Part shown: in pieces, positions 56,382 to 64,000 of the stretch
Layout: the number at the start of each line of letters is the position of its first letter
How positions within the stretch are numbered: the first letter of the stretch is position 1
Assembly (NCBI RefSeq): GCF_030553075.1
Contig: NZ_CP130701.1
Location: 434,001 to 498,000, forward strand
Direction of reading: 5' to 3'
DNA from: Halomonas sp. I5-271120
Lineage (GTDB): Bacteria > Pseudomonadota > Gammaproteobacteria > Pseudomonadales > Halomonadaceae
DNA: 64,000 bases
Notes under the pieces: model-generated
Database searches by the model: none
Seen by the model: the letters and a program-made list of their open reading frames with translations, nothing else
Told to the model about the DNA's origin: nothing
Program-made: the position numbers and the translations under genes

Positions 56382-57647
56382 TCAATCACGGCGAGCGGGA
56401 CGCACCAGCCATTCGCGTCCCTTGAGCATGCCGTTCCAGTAGATCCAGGGCAGCAGGCTGGCCTTGAGCCACCAGGCCAGTCGCGTGGGGCGCGTGCCGT
56501 CGTTGAGCCAACGCGGAAACGTCGGCTGAAGCACGCCGTCATAGCCAAATTCGGCCAGCACGATGCGTCCGCGCTCCACGGTCAAGGGACAGGAGCCATA
56601 GCCCAGATAAGCTGCCGCCAGCGGGGTATCGTCCAGCGAGGCCAACAGGTTCTCGGCCACCACCGGGGTCTGCTTGCGCACGGCGGCAGCGGTCTTGGCA
56701 TTGGCGGTGCCGCTGGCATCACCCAGGCCAAAGATGTCGGCGTATGCCCTGTGCTGAAGCGTGGCCGGATCCAAGTCGAGCCAGCCGGCCTCGTTCGACA
56801 GCTGCGACTGGGCGATAAAGGCCGGGGCCTTCTGGGGCGGCACGACGTGTAGCATGTCAAAGCCCCGCTCCTCTTCGCGTTCACCGTCCTTATCGCTCAC
56901 CGCAAAGCGGGCGGTACGCGACGGACCGTCTACCGCAATCAACCGATGACTGAAGGCCGTCTCGATTCCATATAAAGTGATATAGCGCTGCAACGCTGGC
57001 ACGTAGTCGGACACGCCAAACAGCACGCCGCCAGCGTTACAGAAGCTCACGTCTATATCTTTCAGACGCTGCTCGCGGCGCCAGTGGTCGCAGGCCAGGT
57101 ACATCGCCTTCTGCGGCGCGCCGGCGCACTTGATGGGCATCGGTGGCTGCGTGAACAGTGCCTTGCCTTTTTCAAGCGACTGCACCAGCGACCAAGTGTA
57201 AGGCGCCAAATCATAGCGATAATTGGAGGTGACGCCATTCTGACCCAGCGCTTCCTCGAGCCCCTCGATGGCGGACCAATCACAGACCAGTCCCGGCGCC
57301 ACTACCAGCCGCTCGTAAGCTACCGACTCGCCGCTCTCCAGGCGGACCAGGCGGGCCTCTGCGTCAATATTCTCGGCCCGACTGGCGTGCCAGGTCACAG
57401 CGTCGGGCATCACCTCACGCATCGGGCGACGCGTCACTTCCGGCGTAAAGACACCGCCGCCGACCATGGTCCAGCCCGGCTGGTAATAGTGCTCTTCGGC
57501 GGGCTCGATGATGGCGACATCCAGACTCGACCGGCGCTTGAGCAGACTCGCGGCCACCGAGATGCCGGCGGCGCCACCGCCGATGATCAGCACCGTATGG
57601 CGGCGAACCTGGCCGGAGGGGGAAGCCTCAGAAGAGTGATCGGTCAT
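56382..57647 (-). CDS. sqr: sulfide:quinone oxidoreductase
   Basis: A 421-residue FAD protein that oxidises sulfide to sulfane sulfur and reduces quinone at the inner membrane. FAD motif [18 protein letters not shown]. The redox Cys pair corresponds to human SQOR: Cys174 in [15 protein letters not shown] and Cys353 in YGSCPLTV, and Cys122 is an additional Cys in GLVCDW. This places it with the type II enzymes that hand sulfur to glutathione. A hydrophobic/aromatic C terminus should associate with the membrane. It follows the persulfide dioxygenase gene by 57 bases and precedes SulP by 28. Confidence 0.9.
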   Translation of the reverse strand: MTDHSSEASPSGQVRRHTVLIIGGGAAGISVAASLLKRRSSLDVAIIEPAEEHYYQPGWTMVGGGVFTPEVTRRPMREVMPDAVTWHASRAENIDAEARLVRLESGESVAYERLVVAPGLVCDWSAIEGLEEALGQNGVTSNYRYDLAPYTWSLVQSLEKGKALFTQPPMPIKCAGAPQKAMYLACDHWRREQRLKDIDVSFCNAGGVLFGVSDYVPALQRYITLYGIETAFSHRLIAVDGPSRTARFAVSDKDGEREEERGFDMLHVVPPQKAPAFIAQSQLSNEAGWLDLDPATLQHRAYADIFGLGDASGTANAKTAAAVRKQTPVVAENLLASLDDTPLAAAYLGYGSCPLTVERGRIVLAEFGYDGVLQPTFPRWLNDGTRPTRLAWWLKASLLPWIYWNGMLKGREWLVRPARRD

Positions 57648-57704
57648 TGCATACTCCAGAACAGCGATTTATGAAGGCAGCGCCTGGCTGCGGGGCCAAT
57701 CGCC

Positions 57705-58571
57705 TCACAACAGGTTGATCGGCACCTTGAGGTAAACCTGGCCATTCTCATCGGCCGGTGGCATTTCGCCCGCGCGCATATTGACCTGAACAGAGGGCAA
57801 TATCAGGCGTGGCATGCCCAGGGTGGCGTCACGCTCGGTGCGCAGCTTGACGAAGTCCTCCTCGCTCACGCCCTCATGAACATGAATATTGTCGGCGCGC
57901 TGCTCGGCCACCGAGGTCTCGTGGTGATAGCTGTCGCGATCCGGGCTCTTGTAGTCGTGACAAAGGAAAAGCCGCGTCTCACCGGGCAGGGCCAGCACCT
58001 TCTGAATCGAACGGAAGAGCGTGGCGGCATCGCCACCGGGAAAATCGCAGCGGGCAGTGCCGTAATCGGGCATGAACAGGGTGTCGCCGACGAAGGCGGC
58101 ATCGCCGATCACATAGGTCAGGCAGGCCGGGGTATGCCCCGGGGTGTGCAGCACTCGGCCCTCGAGGCCGCCGATGGCAAAGGTATCGCCCTCTTCGAAC
58201 AGGCAGTCGAACTGGCTCCCATCCCGGGCGAACTCGGTCCCGGCATTGAAGGCCTTGCCGAAGATCTCCTGCACCTCGGTGATGCGGGCACCGATGCCGG
58301 TCTGGCCGCCGAGCTTCTGGTGCAGATAAGGCGCCGCCGACAGGTGATCGGCGTGTACATGGGTCTCCAGAATCCAGGCGACCTCTAGCTCGTGCTCACG
58401 GATGAAGGCGATGATCGCATCGGCACTCTTCACGTCGGTGTGCCCGGCGGGGTAATCGAAATCCAGCACCGAGTCGAGAATCGCACAGGCCCGACTCGCC
58501 GGGTCCTGAACCACGTAGCTAAAGGTATTGGTGGGTTCGTCAAAGAAAGACGTGACGATCGGGCTTTTCAT
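57705..58571 (-). CDS. ETHE1/Blh-like persulfide dioxygenase (MBL fold)
   Basis: A 288-residue metallo-beta-lactamase-fold protein. Iron ligands are visible in ETHVHADHLSAAPYL, HTPGHTPACL, GDTLFMPDYGTARCDFPGG and LFLCHDY, as in ETHE1-type persulfide dioxygenases and the Blh protein of BigR-controlled operons. It would oxidise glutathione persulfide, made by SQR, to sulfite. The ATG at 58571 has GAGG eight bases upstream. It is the first gene of the operon, and an 18-bp palindrome lies about 80 bases upstream. Confidence 0.9.
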   Translation of the reverse strand: MKSPIVTSFFDEPTNTFSYVVQDPASRACAILDSVLDFDYPAGHTDVKSADAIIAFIREHELEVAWILETHVHADHLSAAPYLHQKLGGQTGIGARITEVQEIFGKAFNAGTEFARDGSQFDCLFEEGDTFAIGGLEGRVLHTPGHTPACLTYVIGDAAFVGDTLFMPDYGTARCDFPGGDAATLFRSIQKVLALPGETRLFLCHDYKSPDRDSYHHETSVAEQRADNIHVHEGVSEEDFVKLRTERDATLGMPRLILPSVQVNMRAGEMPPADENGQVYLKVPINLL

Positions 58572-58649
58572 CGCGGATACCTCTGCAACCAAAAAACACG
58601 GGGAAACCGAAAGCGCGTGGTTAGCGCAACTGGCCTCAGCATAACGCAA

Positions 58650-58667
58650 ATAACGTTCTAACGTTAT
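58650..58667. promoter_or_regulatory. palindromic operator upstream of the sulfide operon
   Basis: Perfect 8-base arms ATAACGTT/AACGTTAT around CT. It overlaps a TATAAC hexamer (minus strand, 58663-58668) that could be a -10. Size and position fit an ArsR-family repressor site (BigR/SqrR-type regulators control such operons), but no ArsR gene is in the window. Confidence 0.6.
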
Positions 58668-58671
58668 ACCA

Positions 58672-58687
58672 TTTAAATATATTTAAA
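58672..58687. promoter_or_regulatory. AT-only palindrome beside the sulfide operator
   Basis: TTTAAATATATTTAAA, a perfect 16-bp palindrome five bases from the previous one. It may be part of the promoter, a second binding site, or an UP-type element. Confidence 0.4.
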
Positions 58688-58776
58688 GGAGGCTACCCCG
58701 AGCTGGGGCTAACGGCAAAGCGGTGGGCTTTCTACCAGCATAGGCGTCAGCGGCGACATCACCGGGCAATAGCAGG

Positions 58777-58802
58777 CGCCGCTTGACCTACGTCAAGCGG
58801 CG
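58777..58802 (-). terminator. hairpin after the beta-CASP RNase gene
   Basis: An 11-bp stem CGCCGCTTGAC/GTCAAGCGGCG with a CTAC loop, 30 bases past the stop codon at 58832. No T run. Confidence 0.5.
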
Positions 58803-58831
58803 TAAGGCACAGGTGGCATGCGCGCGCCGCG

Positions 58832-60268
58832 CTAAAGCTCAATGCGCTGCTGGTAGGCGGGAATCTCGGCATCGATGCCGGTGGTAGCAAGGATCTGCTG
58901 CAAGGCCAGCTGAGCCGTGGGCTCGCCGTGCACCAGATAAAACCGTGGACGATCACGAAAGGCGCTGGCCCAGGCGACCAGCTCGGTCTGGCCGGCGTGT
59001 GCTGAAAAGCCGCCAATGGTGTGGATGTGCGCCTTCACCTTCAGGTCCTTTCCCAACACCTTGAGGTGGTTAGCGCCATCAACCAGTCGCCGACCATTGG
59101 TCCCCGCGGCCTGAAAGCCGACGATAACGACCCGGGTACTGGAATGTTCAAGGTTGTAGCGAAAGTGATGCAGGATGCGGCCACCGTTGCACATCCCGGC
59201 GCCGGCGATAATGATCGCCCCGCCCCGAATCCGGTTGATAGCCATGGACTCCTCGACGCTGCGGGTCAGTCGCAGCCCGGGCAAATATTGTTCGGGGTCG
59301 CCATGGGCCGCCACGTTGAGCGCATGCAGGTCCTCGGGATCGAGGGTCGAGCGGCGACGCTCGTAGAGTTCGGTCACCCGGATCGCCATTGGGCTATCCA
59401 GAAAGATGCGCTGCTGGCGCAGCCGGCCCTGGTGATAGAGCATGCTGAGGTGATAGAGAATTTCCTGGGTGCGACCGATGGCGAAAGCAGGAATCAGCAC
59501 ATTGCCGCCATCTTCGAAGGCCGCCGCGAGCACCTCGGCAAACTCCTCGATGGTCTCCTTGAGCGGACGATGATTACGGTCGCCATAGGTGCTTTCCATC
59601 AACACCAGGTCGGCGTCACGCTGGATTTCGGGGTCCTTCATCAGCGCCGATTCGGGATTGCCGAGGTCTCCGGAGAACACCAGGCGCCGGGTGCGCCCGC
59701 CTGATGGAATCGCCAGTTCAACGATCGCCGAACCGAGGATATGGCCGGCATCGTGATACACGAGAACGACGCCGCCGGCGAGGGTCACCGGCTGGCCGAA
59801 ATGCTGGGTCTGGCAGAGATCGAGCGTCCTCTCGACGTCGTCGATGTCGAAGAGCGGCTCAAGGAGTGGTTTGCCGGCCCGATGCCGCCAGCGGTTCTCC
59901 CACTCGATATCCTTGGCCATGATGAAAGCGGAGTCGGCCAGCGTGATCTCAAGTAGCGCCTTGGTGCCGGGCGTGCAGTGGATGGGGCCTCGATAGCCCT
60001 CTCTCACCAGCTTGGGCAGCAGCCCGCAGTGATCCAGGTGGCCGTGGGAGATCACGACTTCGTCGAGGGTCTTGGCCAGGCTACCGAAGGGGGCTGAATT
60101 GACCCGCTCCGCCTCTTCTGCCCCCTGATGCATGCCACATTCGAGTAGCAGCCGCCGAGAGGCGCTGCTCTCGCCCGGCTCGACAACATCATCATCTCCA
60201 TCGACTTCAATCAGATAGCGCGAACCGGTCACCTCGCCGACCGCACCCAGAAACGTCAGTGTCGACAT
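58832..60268 (-). CDS. MBL-fold beta-CASP ribonuclease (CPSF-like)
   Basis: A 478-residue protein of the metallo-beta-lactamase/beta-CASP class, related to the archaeal/eukaryotic CPSF nuclease and bacterial TTHA0252. Zinc motif SHGHLDHCGLLP and further metal ligands (YHDAGHILGS; FSGDLGNP); beta-CASP insertion with NVLIPAFAIGRTQEIL; C-terminal metal His in HIHTIGGFSAHAGQ. It should be an RNA endonuclease, or less likely a DNA-acting one. An acidic insert near residue 28 (DGDDDVVEPGESS) is unusual. It is downstream of gpgS by 86 bases on the same strand; whether this is functional linkage is unclear. Confidence 0.88.
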   Translation of the reverse strand: MSTLTFLGAVGEVTGSRYLIEVDGDDDVVEPGESSASRRLLLECGMHQGAEEAERVNSAPFGSLAKTLDEVVISHGHLDHCGLLPKLVREGYRGPIHCTPGTKALLEITLADSAFIMAKDIEWENRWRHRAGKPLLEPLFDIDDVERTLDLCQTQHFGQPVTLAGGVVLVYHDAGHILGSAIVELAIPSGGRTRRLVFSGDLGNPESALMKDPEIQRDADLVLMESTYGDRNHRPLKETIEEFAEVLAAAFEDGGNVLIPAFAIGRTQEILYHLSMLYHQGRLRQQRIFLDSPMAIRVTELYERRRSTLDPEDLHALNVAAHGDPEQYLPGLRLTRSVEESMAINRIRGGAIIIAGAGMCNGGRILHHFRYNLEHSSTRVVIVGFQAAGTNGRRLVDGANHLKVLGKDLKVKAHIHTIGGFSAHAGQTELVAWASAFRDRPRFYLVHGEPTAQLALQQILATTGIDAEIPAYQQRIEL

Positions 60269-60353
60269 CGGGCCTACCTCCGACTGCTGGGGTCACGCGT
60301 TCAGCATAGTCGCAGGATGTCACCAGGCCAGATTCGTAAGGACAGGAGCGCGA

Positions 60354-61574
60354 CTACACCTTGCCCTGATTGTCGAGCTCCACCGCCGCATGCATGCGCT
60401 CGAGCAGATCGGGAATCGCCGCCTGCACCCGGTTCCAGCTGGGGATGAACGGCTTGTCGCGGGGATTGTCGAGGAAGGCCGCCCCCGCCTCCATGATGTT
60501 GGAGGCAAACAGTTCCACCGCCTGTTCCTCGCTGTGCCGGTCGAGTTTCAGGCCATTCATGGCGGCATCGTTGTCGTAGGCCTCGATCAGGTCCAGCGCG
60601 ATGCGATAGTAGGTCGCCTTGATGGTGCGGAAGGTCTCGGCATGAATCTCCACTCCCAGGGTCGCCAGCTTGCGATACAGCGCCTTGGCGATATCCAGGC
60701 TCATGCGGTTGAGTCCGGTGGTGGCATCCTCTGCAGAGACCGTCTGATGCTTGTGGTCGTAGACATCGGCGATGTCGACCTGGCAAAGCTGCTTGGTGGA
60801 GTAGTTGCGATGCACCTCGGAGAGCACGCCGATCTCGAGCCCCCAATCGCTGGGAATACGAATGCCATCGAGCACATCGGTGCGCATCGAGAACTCCCCG
60901 GACAGCGGATAGCGATAGCTGTCGAGGTAGTCCAGATAGGGCAGCGGGCCGTAGATCTTTTTCAGCGCCCTGATCAAGGGCGTGACCATCAGCCGCGAGA
61001 CCCGGCCATTGAGCTTGCCCTCGGCGATGCGCGAGTAGTAGCCCTTGCAGAATTCGTAGTTGAACTGCGGGTGCGCCACCGGATAGATCAACCGCGCCAG
61101 CAGGCCACGATCGTAGGTAACGATGTCACAGTCATGCAGGGCGACCGCTTCGGTGCGCCGCGAGGCCTGGACATAGCCACCGCAGAACCAGACGTTGCGC
61201 CCTTTGCCCGGCTCCTGGGGCGAGATGCCCTCCTCGGCCAGCTCGGCGTCCAGTGCCTTGAGCCGGGGGCCATCGTTCCACAGGATGCGGTGGTGCTGAG
61301 GCAAGCGCGAAAAGAATTCCCGCGCGTGCAGAAACTGCTCCCGATCGGCCCGATCAAGCCCGATCACGATCTCTGAGAGGTAGGGCACCTTGGCCAGCTC
61401 ATCGACGATATGGGAAAGCGCCGGGCCCTCTAGCTCGGAGTACAAGGAAGGCAGAATCAGCCCCATCGGACGGCGCCGGGAAAAGCGCACCAGATCGGCC
61501 TCGATGTCCTCCACCGGGCGCCGCATCAGGTTATGGAAGTTGGTGATGATACCGTTCTGGTAAAAGTCGCTCAT
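60354..61574 (-). CDS. gpgS: glucosyl-3-phosphoglycerate synthase
   Basis: A 406-residue GT-A (GT81-type) glycosyltransferase that joins an NDP-glucose and 3-phosphoglycerate. The metal-binding D-C-D motif is at residues 148-150 (AVALHDCDIVTYDRGLLARL), and GLILPSLYSEL and the C-terminal region fit proteobacterial GpgS. The neighbouring phosphatase gene gpgP is immediately upstream in the same direction, giving a complete route to glucosylglycerate, an osmolyte or nitrogen-limitation solute. A mannosyl-3-phosphoglycerate synthase is the main alternative and looks less likely by length and motif. Confidence 0.85.
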   Translation of the reverse strand: MSDFYQNGIITNFHNLMRRPVEDIEADLVRFSRRRPMGLILPSLYSELEGPALSHIVDELAKVPYLSEIVIGLDRADREQFLHAREFFSRLPQHHRILWNDGPRLKALDAELAEEGISPQEPGKGRNVWFCGGYVQASRRTEAVALHDCDIVTYDRGLLARLIYPVAHPQFNYEFCKGYYSRIAEGKLNGRVSRLMVTPLIRALKKIYGPLPYLDYLDSYRYPLSGEFSMRTDVLDGIRIPSDWGLEIGVLSEVHRNYSTKQLCQVDIADVYDHKHQTVSAEDATTGLNRMSLDIAKALYRKLATLGVEIHAETFRTIKATYYRIALDLIEAYDNDAAMNGLKLDRHSEEQAVELFASNIMEAGAAFLDNPRDKPFIPSWNRVQAAIPDLLERMHAAVELDNQGKV

Positions 61575-61653
61575 CCGGGGCTCTCCTGATCATCGTGCTT
61601 GTCACTGTTTCCAGTAAGCGTGTCTTGTCATCGTGTTGTGTGATCGAGTCTTG

Positions 61654-62523
61654 TCATGGCGGCGACTGTTCGTCGAACGGCTTGGGGAGCTCGTCTCCCC
61701 ACCAGTAATCAAGCCCCTCGGCCCAGCCCGTGGGTCCCGGCTGGCGTGCGTGAAACTGGTGGGCATTGCCAAGATTCACAGTATGACCATGGTGGCCCGG
61801 GATCAGCACGGCGCGATCCACTGCCTCGAGCAGCGGCACATCGTTAGGCCCGTCGCCGAGCCCCAGGGTCAGAGGCCGGCGGCCACGCAGCGCCTGATAG
61901 CGCTCCACTAGCCAGCGAACGCCGTCGCCCTTGTCGAGCTGTCCCATGGCATGCCAGAAGCGCCCGCCGCGAAGCAGGCATAGCCCGTCCGCCTCCAGCG
62001 CCTGGCGAAAATCTACGAGCGCCATCTCGGTGTCGTCCCACACCAGCGGCTCGCAGCCCTCACGCACCCTGGCCAGACGGGCCTGGGGTTCCGACAGGCC
62101 GGTCAGCGACATGATCTCGTCGATGCTGAGTTCACCCATGCTGCGAAAGCGAACGCCGAGGCGCTCGCGCATCACGCCCAGCCGAGTGCGCAGGAAACTG
62201 ATATCGATGCCCGGCGTCTTGACCGCCAGGCCATCGACAAAGTTCGGATCACGATCCAGGCGGGCGTGCTGCCAGGCGGGTGGCAGGCCAATCACCGCAC
62301 CGTTTTCGGCAATGAAGGGAGTATCTTTCAGGCCCAGCTCCCGACGCAGCGGCATGAGCTCGGCTCGCGTCTTGCTGGTAACCGGAATCACCGCCACTCC
62401 AGCGTGACGGAGACGCTCAAGCCAGGGTACGGCCGGCTGCCACTCGTAGCTGTCGTGGTCGAGCAGGGTGCCGTCGAGGTCGGTGAAGACCAGGCGAGGC
62501 AGGGAGGGCGTGGCAGAGGACAT
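61654..62523 (-). CDS. glucosyl-/mannosyl-3-phosphoglycerate phosphatase (HAD)
   Basis: A 289-residue HAD-superfamily (Cof/MPGP subfamily) phosphatase. Motif I is LVFTDLDGTLLDHDSYEW, motif II VIPVTSKTRAELMPL, and motif IV LGLGDGPNDVPLLEAVD. It matches the MpgP/YedP family. Being next to gpgS, it would dephosphorylate glucosyl-3-phosphoglycerate to glucosylglycerate. The start at 62523 (MSSATPSL) is preferred because AGG lies eight bases upstream; an ATG two codons earlier is possible. Confidence 0.85.
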   Translation of the reverse strand: MSSATPSLPRLVFTDLDGTLLDHDSYEWQPAVPWLERLRHAGVAVIPVTSKTRAELMPLRRELGLKDTPFIAENGAVIGLPPAWQHARLDRDPNFVDGLAVKTPGIDISFLRTRLGVMRERLGVRFRSMGELSIDEIMSLTGLSEPQARLARVREGCEPLVWDDTEMALVDFRQALEADGLCLLRGGRFWHAMGQLDKGDGVRWLVERYQALRGRRPLTLGLGDGPNDVPLLEAVDRAVLIPGHHGHTVNLGNAHQFHARQPGPTGWAEGLDYWWGDELPKPFDEQSPP

Positions 62524-62884
62524 GGGCATTACCTGCTGGCTGGCATGAGCGTGCCAATATGAAAAAACCCTAGCACGCAGCGTGCCAGACTACTGCATTC
62601 GCCATGACGCGTGGCGCAACGCTGGGTGTTGTGGGTCCTGACAGAGGCCTTTAGCACCACGATGAGGCATTCTTTCAGCAACACACCGCCACCTTGCACC
62701 ATTTTAGGTCAGGATATACCTGAGCGCCGTTGGTCGACACAAAAGACGCCTACATGACGAGCTGAATGGCCATCATAACGCCACCACATTGATACAATAT
62801 ATCGCCATATTATTACTGGCCATCAATGGCTTATTTTCGCTATTATCCCCTGAAGTTCACTGTTCTATTTATCGAGAAAAACGC
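62524..62884. other. 361-base divergent intergenic region between gpgP and gntK
   Basis: No gene is supported. The right end (about 62755-62884) is AT-rich and carries the gntK promoter; the left part should contain the gpgP promoter, which I could not locate with confidence. Confidence 0.5.
62789..62816 (+). promoter_or_regulatory. candidate promoter of gntK
   Basis: -35 TTGATA (62789-62794), a 16-base spacer, -10 TATTAC (62811-62816). Transcription would begin about 60 bases before the ATG. Confidence 0.45.
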
Positions 62885-63400
62885 ATGAATACCTCGCCAC
62901 TCACTCTACTCGTCATGGGCGTTTCCGGCTCGGGTAAATCGCATATCGGACACCTGCTTGCCCAGGCAATCCATGCCGACTTCATTGATGCCGACGACCA
63001 TCACAGCGAGAACAGTATCGCCAAGATGGCGCGAGGAGAGCCGCTGAATGATAACGATCGTCAAGGCTGGCTGCTGACGCTTGCGAATCTTTACCGCGAC
63101 TATCGCGAACAGGGGAAAGATGTCGTCATCGGCTGCTCGGCACTGAAACACCGCTACCGTGACGTGCTGCGCCAAGGCGCTCCCGAACTGAAAATCCTTT
63201 ATCTTCATGGCTCACGGGAAGTATTGATGGAGCGCTTGGGCGGTCGTAGCGGCCACTTCTTTACCGGTGAACACATGCTGAACAGCCAGCTTGCCGATCT
63301 CGAGATGCCGGAAGAAGCCGAGGCCGTTCGCCTGGATATCCGTCAGTCGCCTGAAGGCATTGTGACGGACTTTCTGTCGCGATCCGGCATTCAGCGCTGA
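62885..63400 (+). CDS. gntK: gluconokinase
   Basis: A 171-residue carbohydrate kinase that converts gluconate to 6-phosphogluconate. P-loop VMGVSGSGKSHIG, then FIDADDHHSENSIAKMARGE, DRQGWLLTL and CSALKHRYRDVLR, all GntK family blocks. The ATG at 62885 is used; the longer frame has no family sequence. A TRAP transporter gene follows in the opposite orientation; a TRAP or GntP system commonly supplies gluconate, but a link here is only suggestive. Confidence 0.93.
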   Translation: MNTSPLTLLVMGVSGSGKSHIGHLLAQAIHADFIDADDHHSENSIAKMARGEPLNDNDRQGWLLTLANLYRDYREQGKDVVIGCSALKHRYRDVLRQGAPELKILYLHGSREVLMERLGGRSGHFFTGEHMLNSQLADLEMPEEAEAVRLDIRQSPEGIVTDFLSRSGIQR

Positions 63401-63407
63401 GCGAGCA

Positions 63408-63470
63408 CTTCGAAAGAAGAACCTCAAAAGAAAATCCTCGAAACAAGCACCTCGAAAGACAACCTCAAGC
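63408..63470 (+). repeat. degenerate 13-15-bp tandem repeat just after gntK
   Basis: Five imperfect units around CCTCGAAAG (for example CACTTCGAAAG, ACCTCAAAAG, TCCTCGAAAC, ACCTCGAAAG, ACCTCAAG), starting eight bases after the stop codon. Noncoding. Confidence 0.7.
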
Positions 63471-63750
63471 CCAAGTGCCATGAGTCTCGACATGGCGCTT
63501 ACCTTCAATTTTTGGCATCAACTCCCTACTCTTTTTCACCTCCCACCTGATATTTTCCTCATAGATCTGCACCCTCTTAGGCAATACGTCTCTATCGGCA
63601 CGCTGCTTTGCCTTATTCTTAATAATCGTTCCTGATTTCACTCTTTATGTGGCTCTTCATTCTGTGCTTAATATCATGCCATCGACGCTTCACCAGGCAT
63701 GAATTTTCGCTGCCCAACTGATGCACCTTCGGCTAATCAACTTGGTTTTT

Positions 63751-63771
63751 TGTTATCACTGATTGATAACA
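63751..63771. promoter_or_regulatory. inverted repeat TGTTATCA-N5-TGATAACA
   Basis: Perfect 8-base arms with a five-base centre. No T run on either strand right after it, so more like a protein-binding site or stable hairpin than a terminator. Confidence 0.4.
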
Positions 63772-63790
63772 GCGCCCCCCGCAGAGCCTT

Positions 63791-63830
63791 AAATGAAAAA
63801 CGCCCCGACCATTCGCATGGTCGGGACGTT
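63791..63830 (-). terminator. rho-independent terminator of the TRAP permease gene
   Basis: A 14-bp stem with one mismatch (AACGCCCCGACCAT/ATGGTCGGGACGTT), loop TCGC. On the minus strand it runs into TTTTTCATTT. Confidence 0.85.
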
Positions 63831-63874
63831 CGGTCAGGCGTATTCCATGGCGATCACGAACGAAGTGTCGTGAA

Positions 63875-64000
63875 TCAGACCAGCCACATGGCCAGATCGG
63901 GGAAGAACAGCAGCAGGAACAGCACGCACAGCTGAATGGCGATAAACGGCAGCAGCGATACGAAGATGTCCTTGAGGCTGATGCTGGGCGGCGCCACCCC
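63875..64000 (-). CDS. TRAP transporter large permease (DctM-like), C-terminal fragment
   Basis: The last 41 codons of a gene that enters from the right edge of the window; TGA at 63875-63877. The peptide contains GVAPPSISLKDIFVSLLPF and continues with a hydrophobic helix ending FPDLAMWLV. This is the usual end of DctM/YiaN-type TRAP large permease subunits: a membrane helix after the conserved VAPP loop. Substrate unknown; the binding protein and small subunit would lie outside the window. Confidence 0.8.
   Translation of the reverse strand, partial: GVAPPSISLKDIFVSLLPFIAIQLCVLFLLLFFPDLAMWLV

Larger units (their letters stand above)
63401..63874. other. 474-base gap between gntK and the TRAP permease gene
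   Basis: It has a degenerate repeat right after gntK, an AT-rich stretch (about 63530-63760) with no coding signal, an inverted repeat at 63751-63771 and the terminator of the TRAP gene. No RNA gene recognised. Confidence 0.5.

Overview
The window is 64 kb of a high-GC gammaproteobacterial chromosome. Gene content and order point to a moderately halophilic Halomonas-type organism (Halomonadaceae). This is inference from the encoded glucosylglycerate (compatible solute) pathway, the acidic envelope proteins, a TRAP transporter, the porin type and gene clusters ordered as in pseudomonads and E. coli. It looks like core chromosome. I saw no insertion sequence, prophage, CRISPR array or rRNA operon, and one tRNA.

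Layout. 0-9 kb: two RNA methyltransferases (rsmC, cmoM), a LOV-PAS-GGDEF-EAL protein with every flavin contact of a blue-light receptor, tRNA-Arg(CCT), a small Cys-rich protein, a membrane Cache-HAMP-PAS-GGDEF cyclase, a secreted two-domain protein and a porin. 9.5-20 kb: a coiled-coil ProQ/FinO protein, then the conserved folA-thyA-lgt / ptsP-rppH neighbourhood, interrupted by a kinase-dead hybrid-sensor derivative and an NRDE protein. 20-36 kb: H. pylori-type malate:quinone oxidoreductase, rsd, dsbB, gshA, tex, a chemoreceptor with a sigma-28 promoter, exported msrB, pckA-hslO-hslR-yrfG with divergent nudE, a Gfo/Idh oxidoreductase and an unlisted 35-residue protein. 36-51 kb: ilvD, thiBPQ, an AsrA-type Lon, a DUF945 protein and the nrdR-ribD-ribBA-ribH-nusB-thiL-pgpA cluster. 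51-64 kb: a GH13_18 phosphorylase, a six-gene sulfide oxidation/transport operon with a palindromic operator, a beta-CASP RNase, the gpgP-gpgS pair, gluconokinase and the 3' end of a TRAP large permease.

How genes work together. gpgS and gpgP would make glucosylglycerate and the GH13_18 enzyme could recycle it by phosphorolysis. SQR and the persulfide dioxygenase would oxidise sulfide through glutathione persulfide (gshA is also present), with SulP, DUF2892 and YeeE/YedE proteins handling sulfur species at the membrane. Several regulators act on c-di-GMP, phosphotransfer (PtsP, receiver protein) or RNA (RppH, ProQ-like, NusB, Tex). A recurring feature is short, degenerate tandem repeats (8-15 nt period) at or just past the 3' ends of genes.

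Starts were moved from the longest open frame where a Shine-Dalgarno sequence or family alignment favoured a later codon; this is stated per gene.
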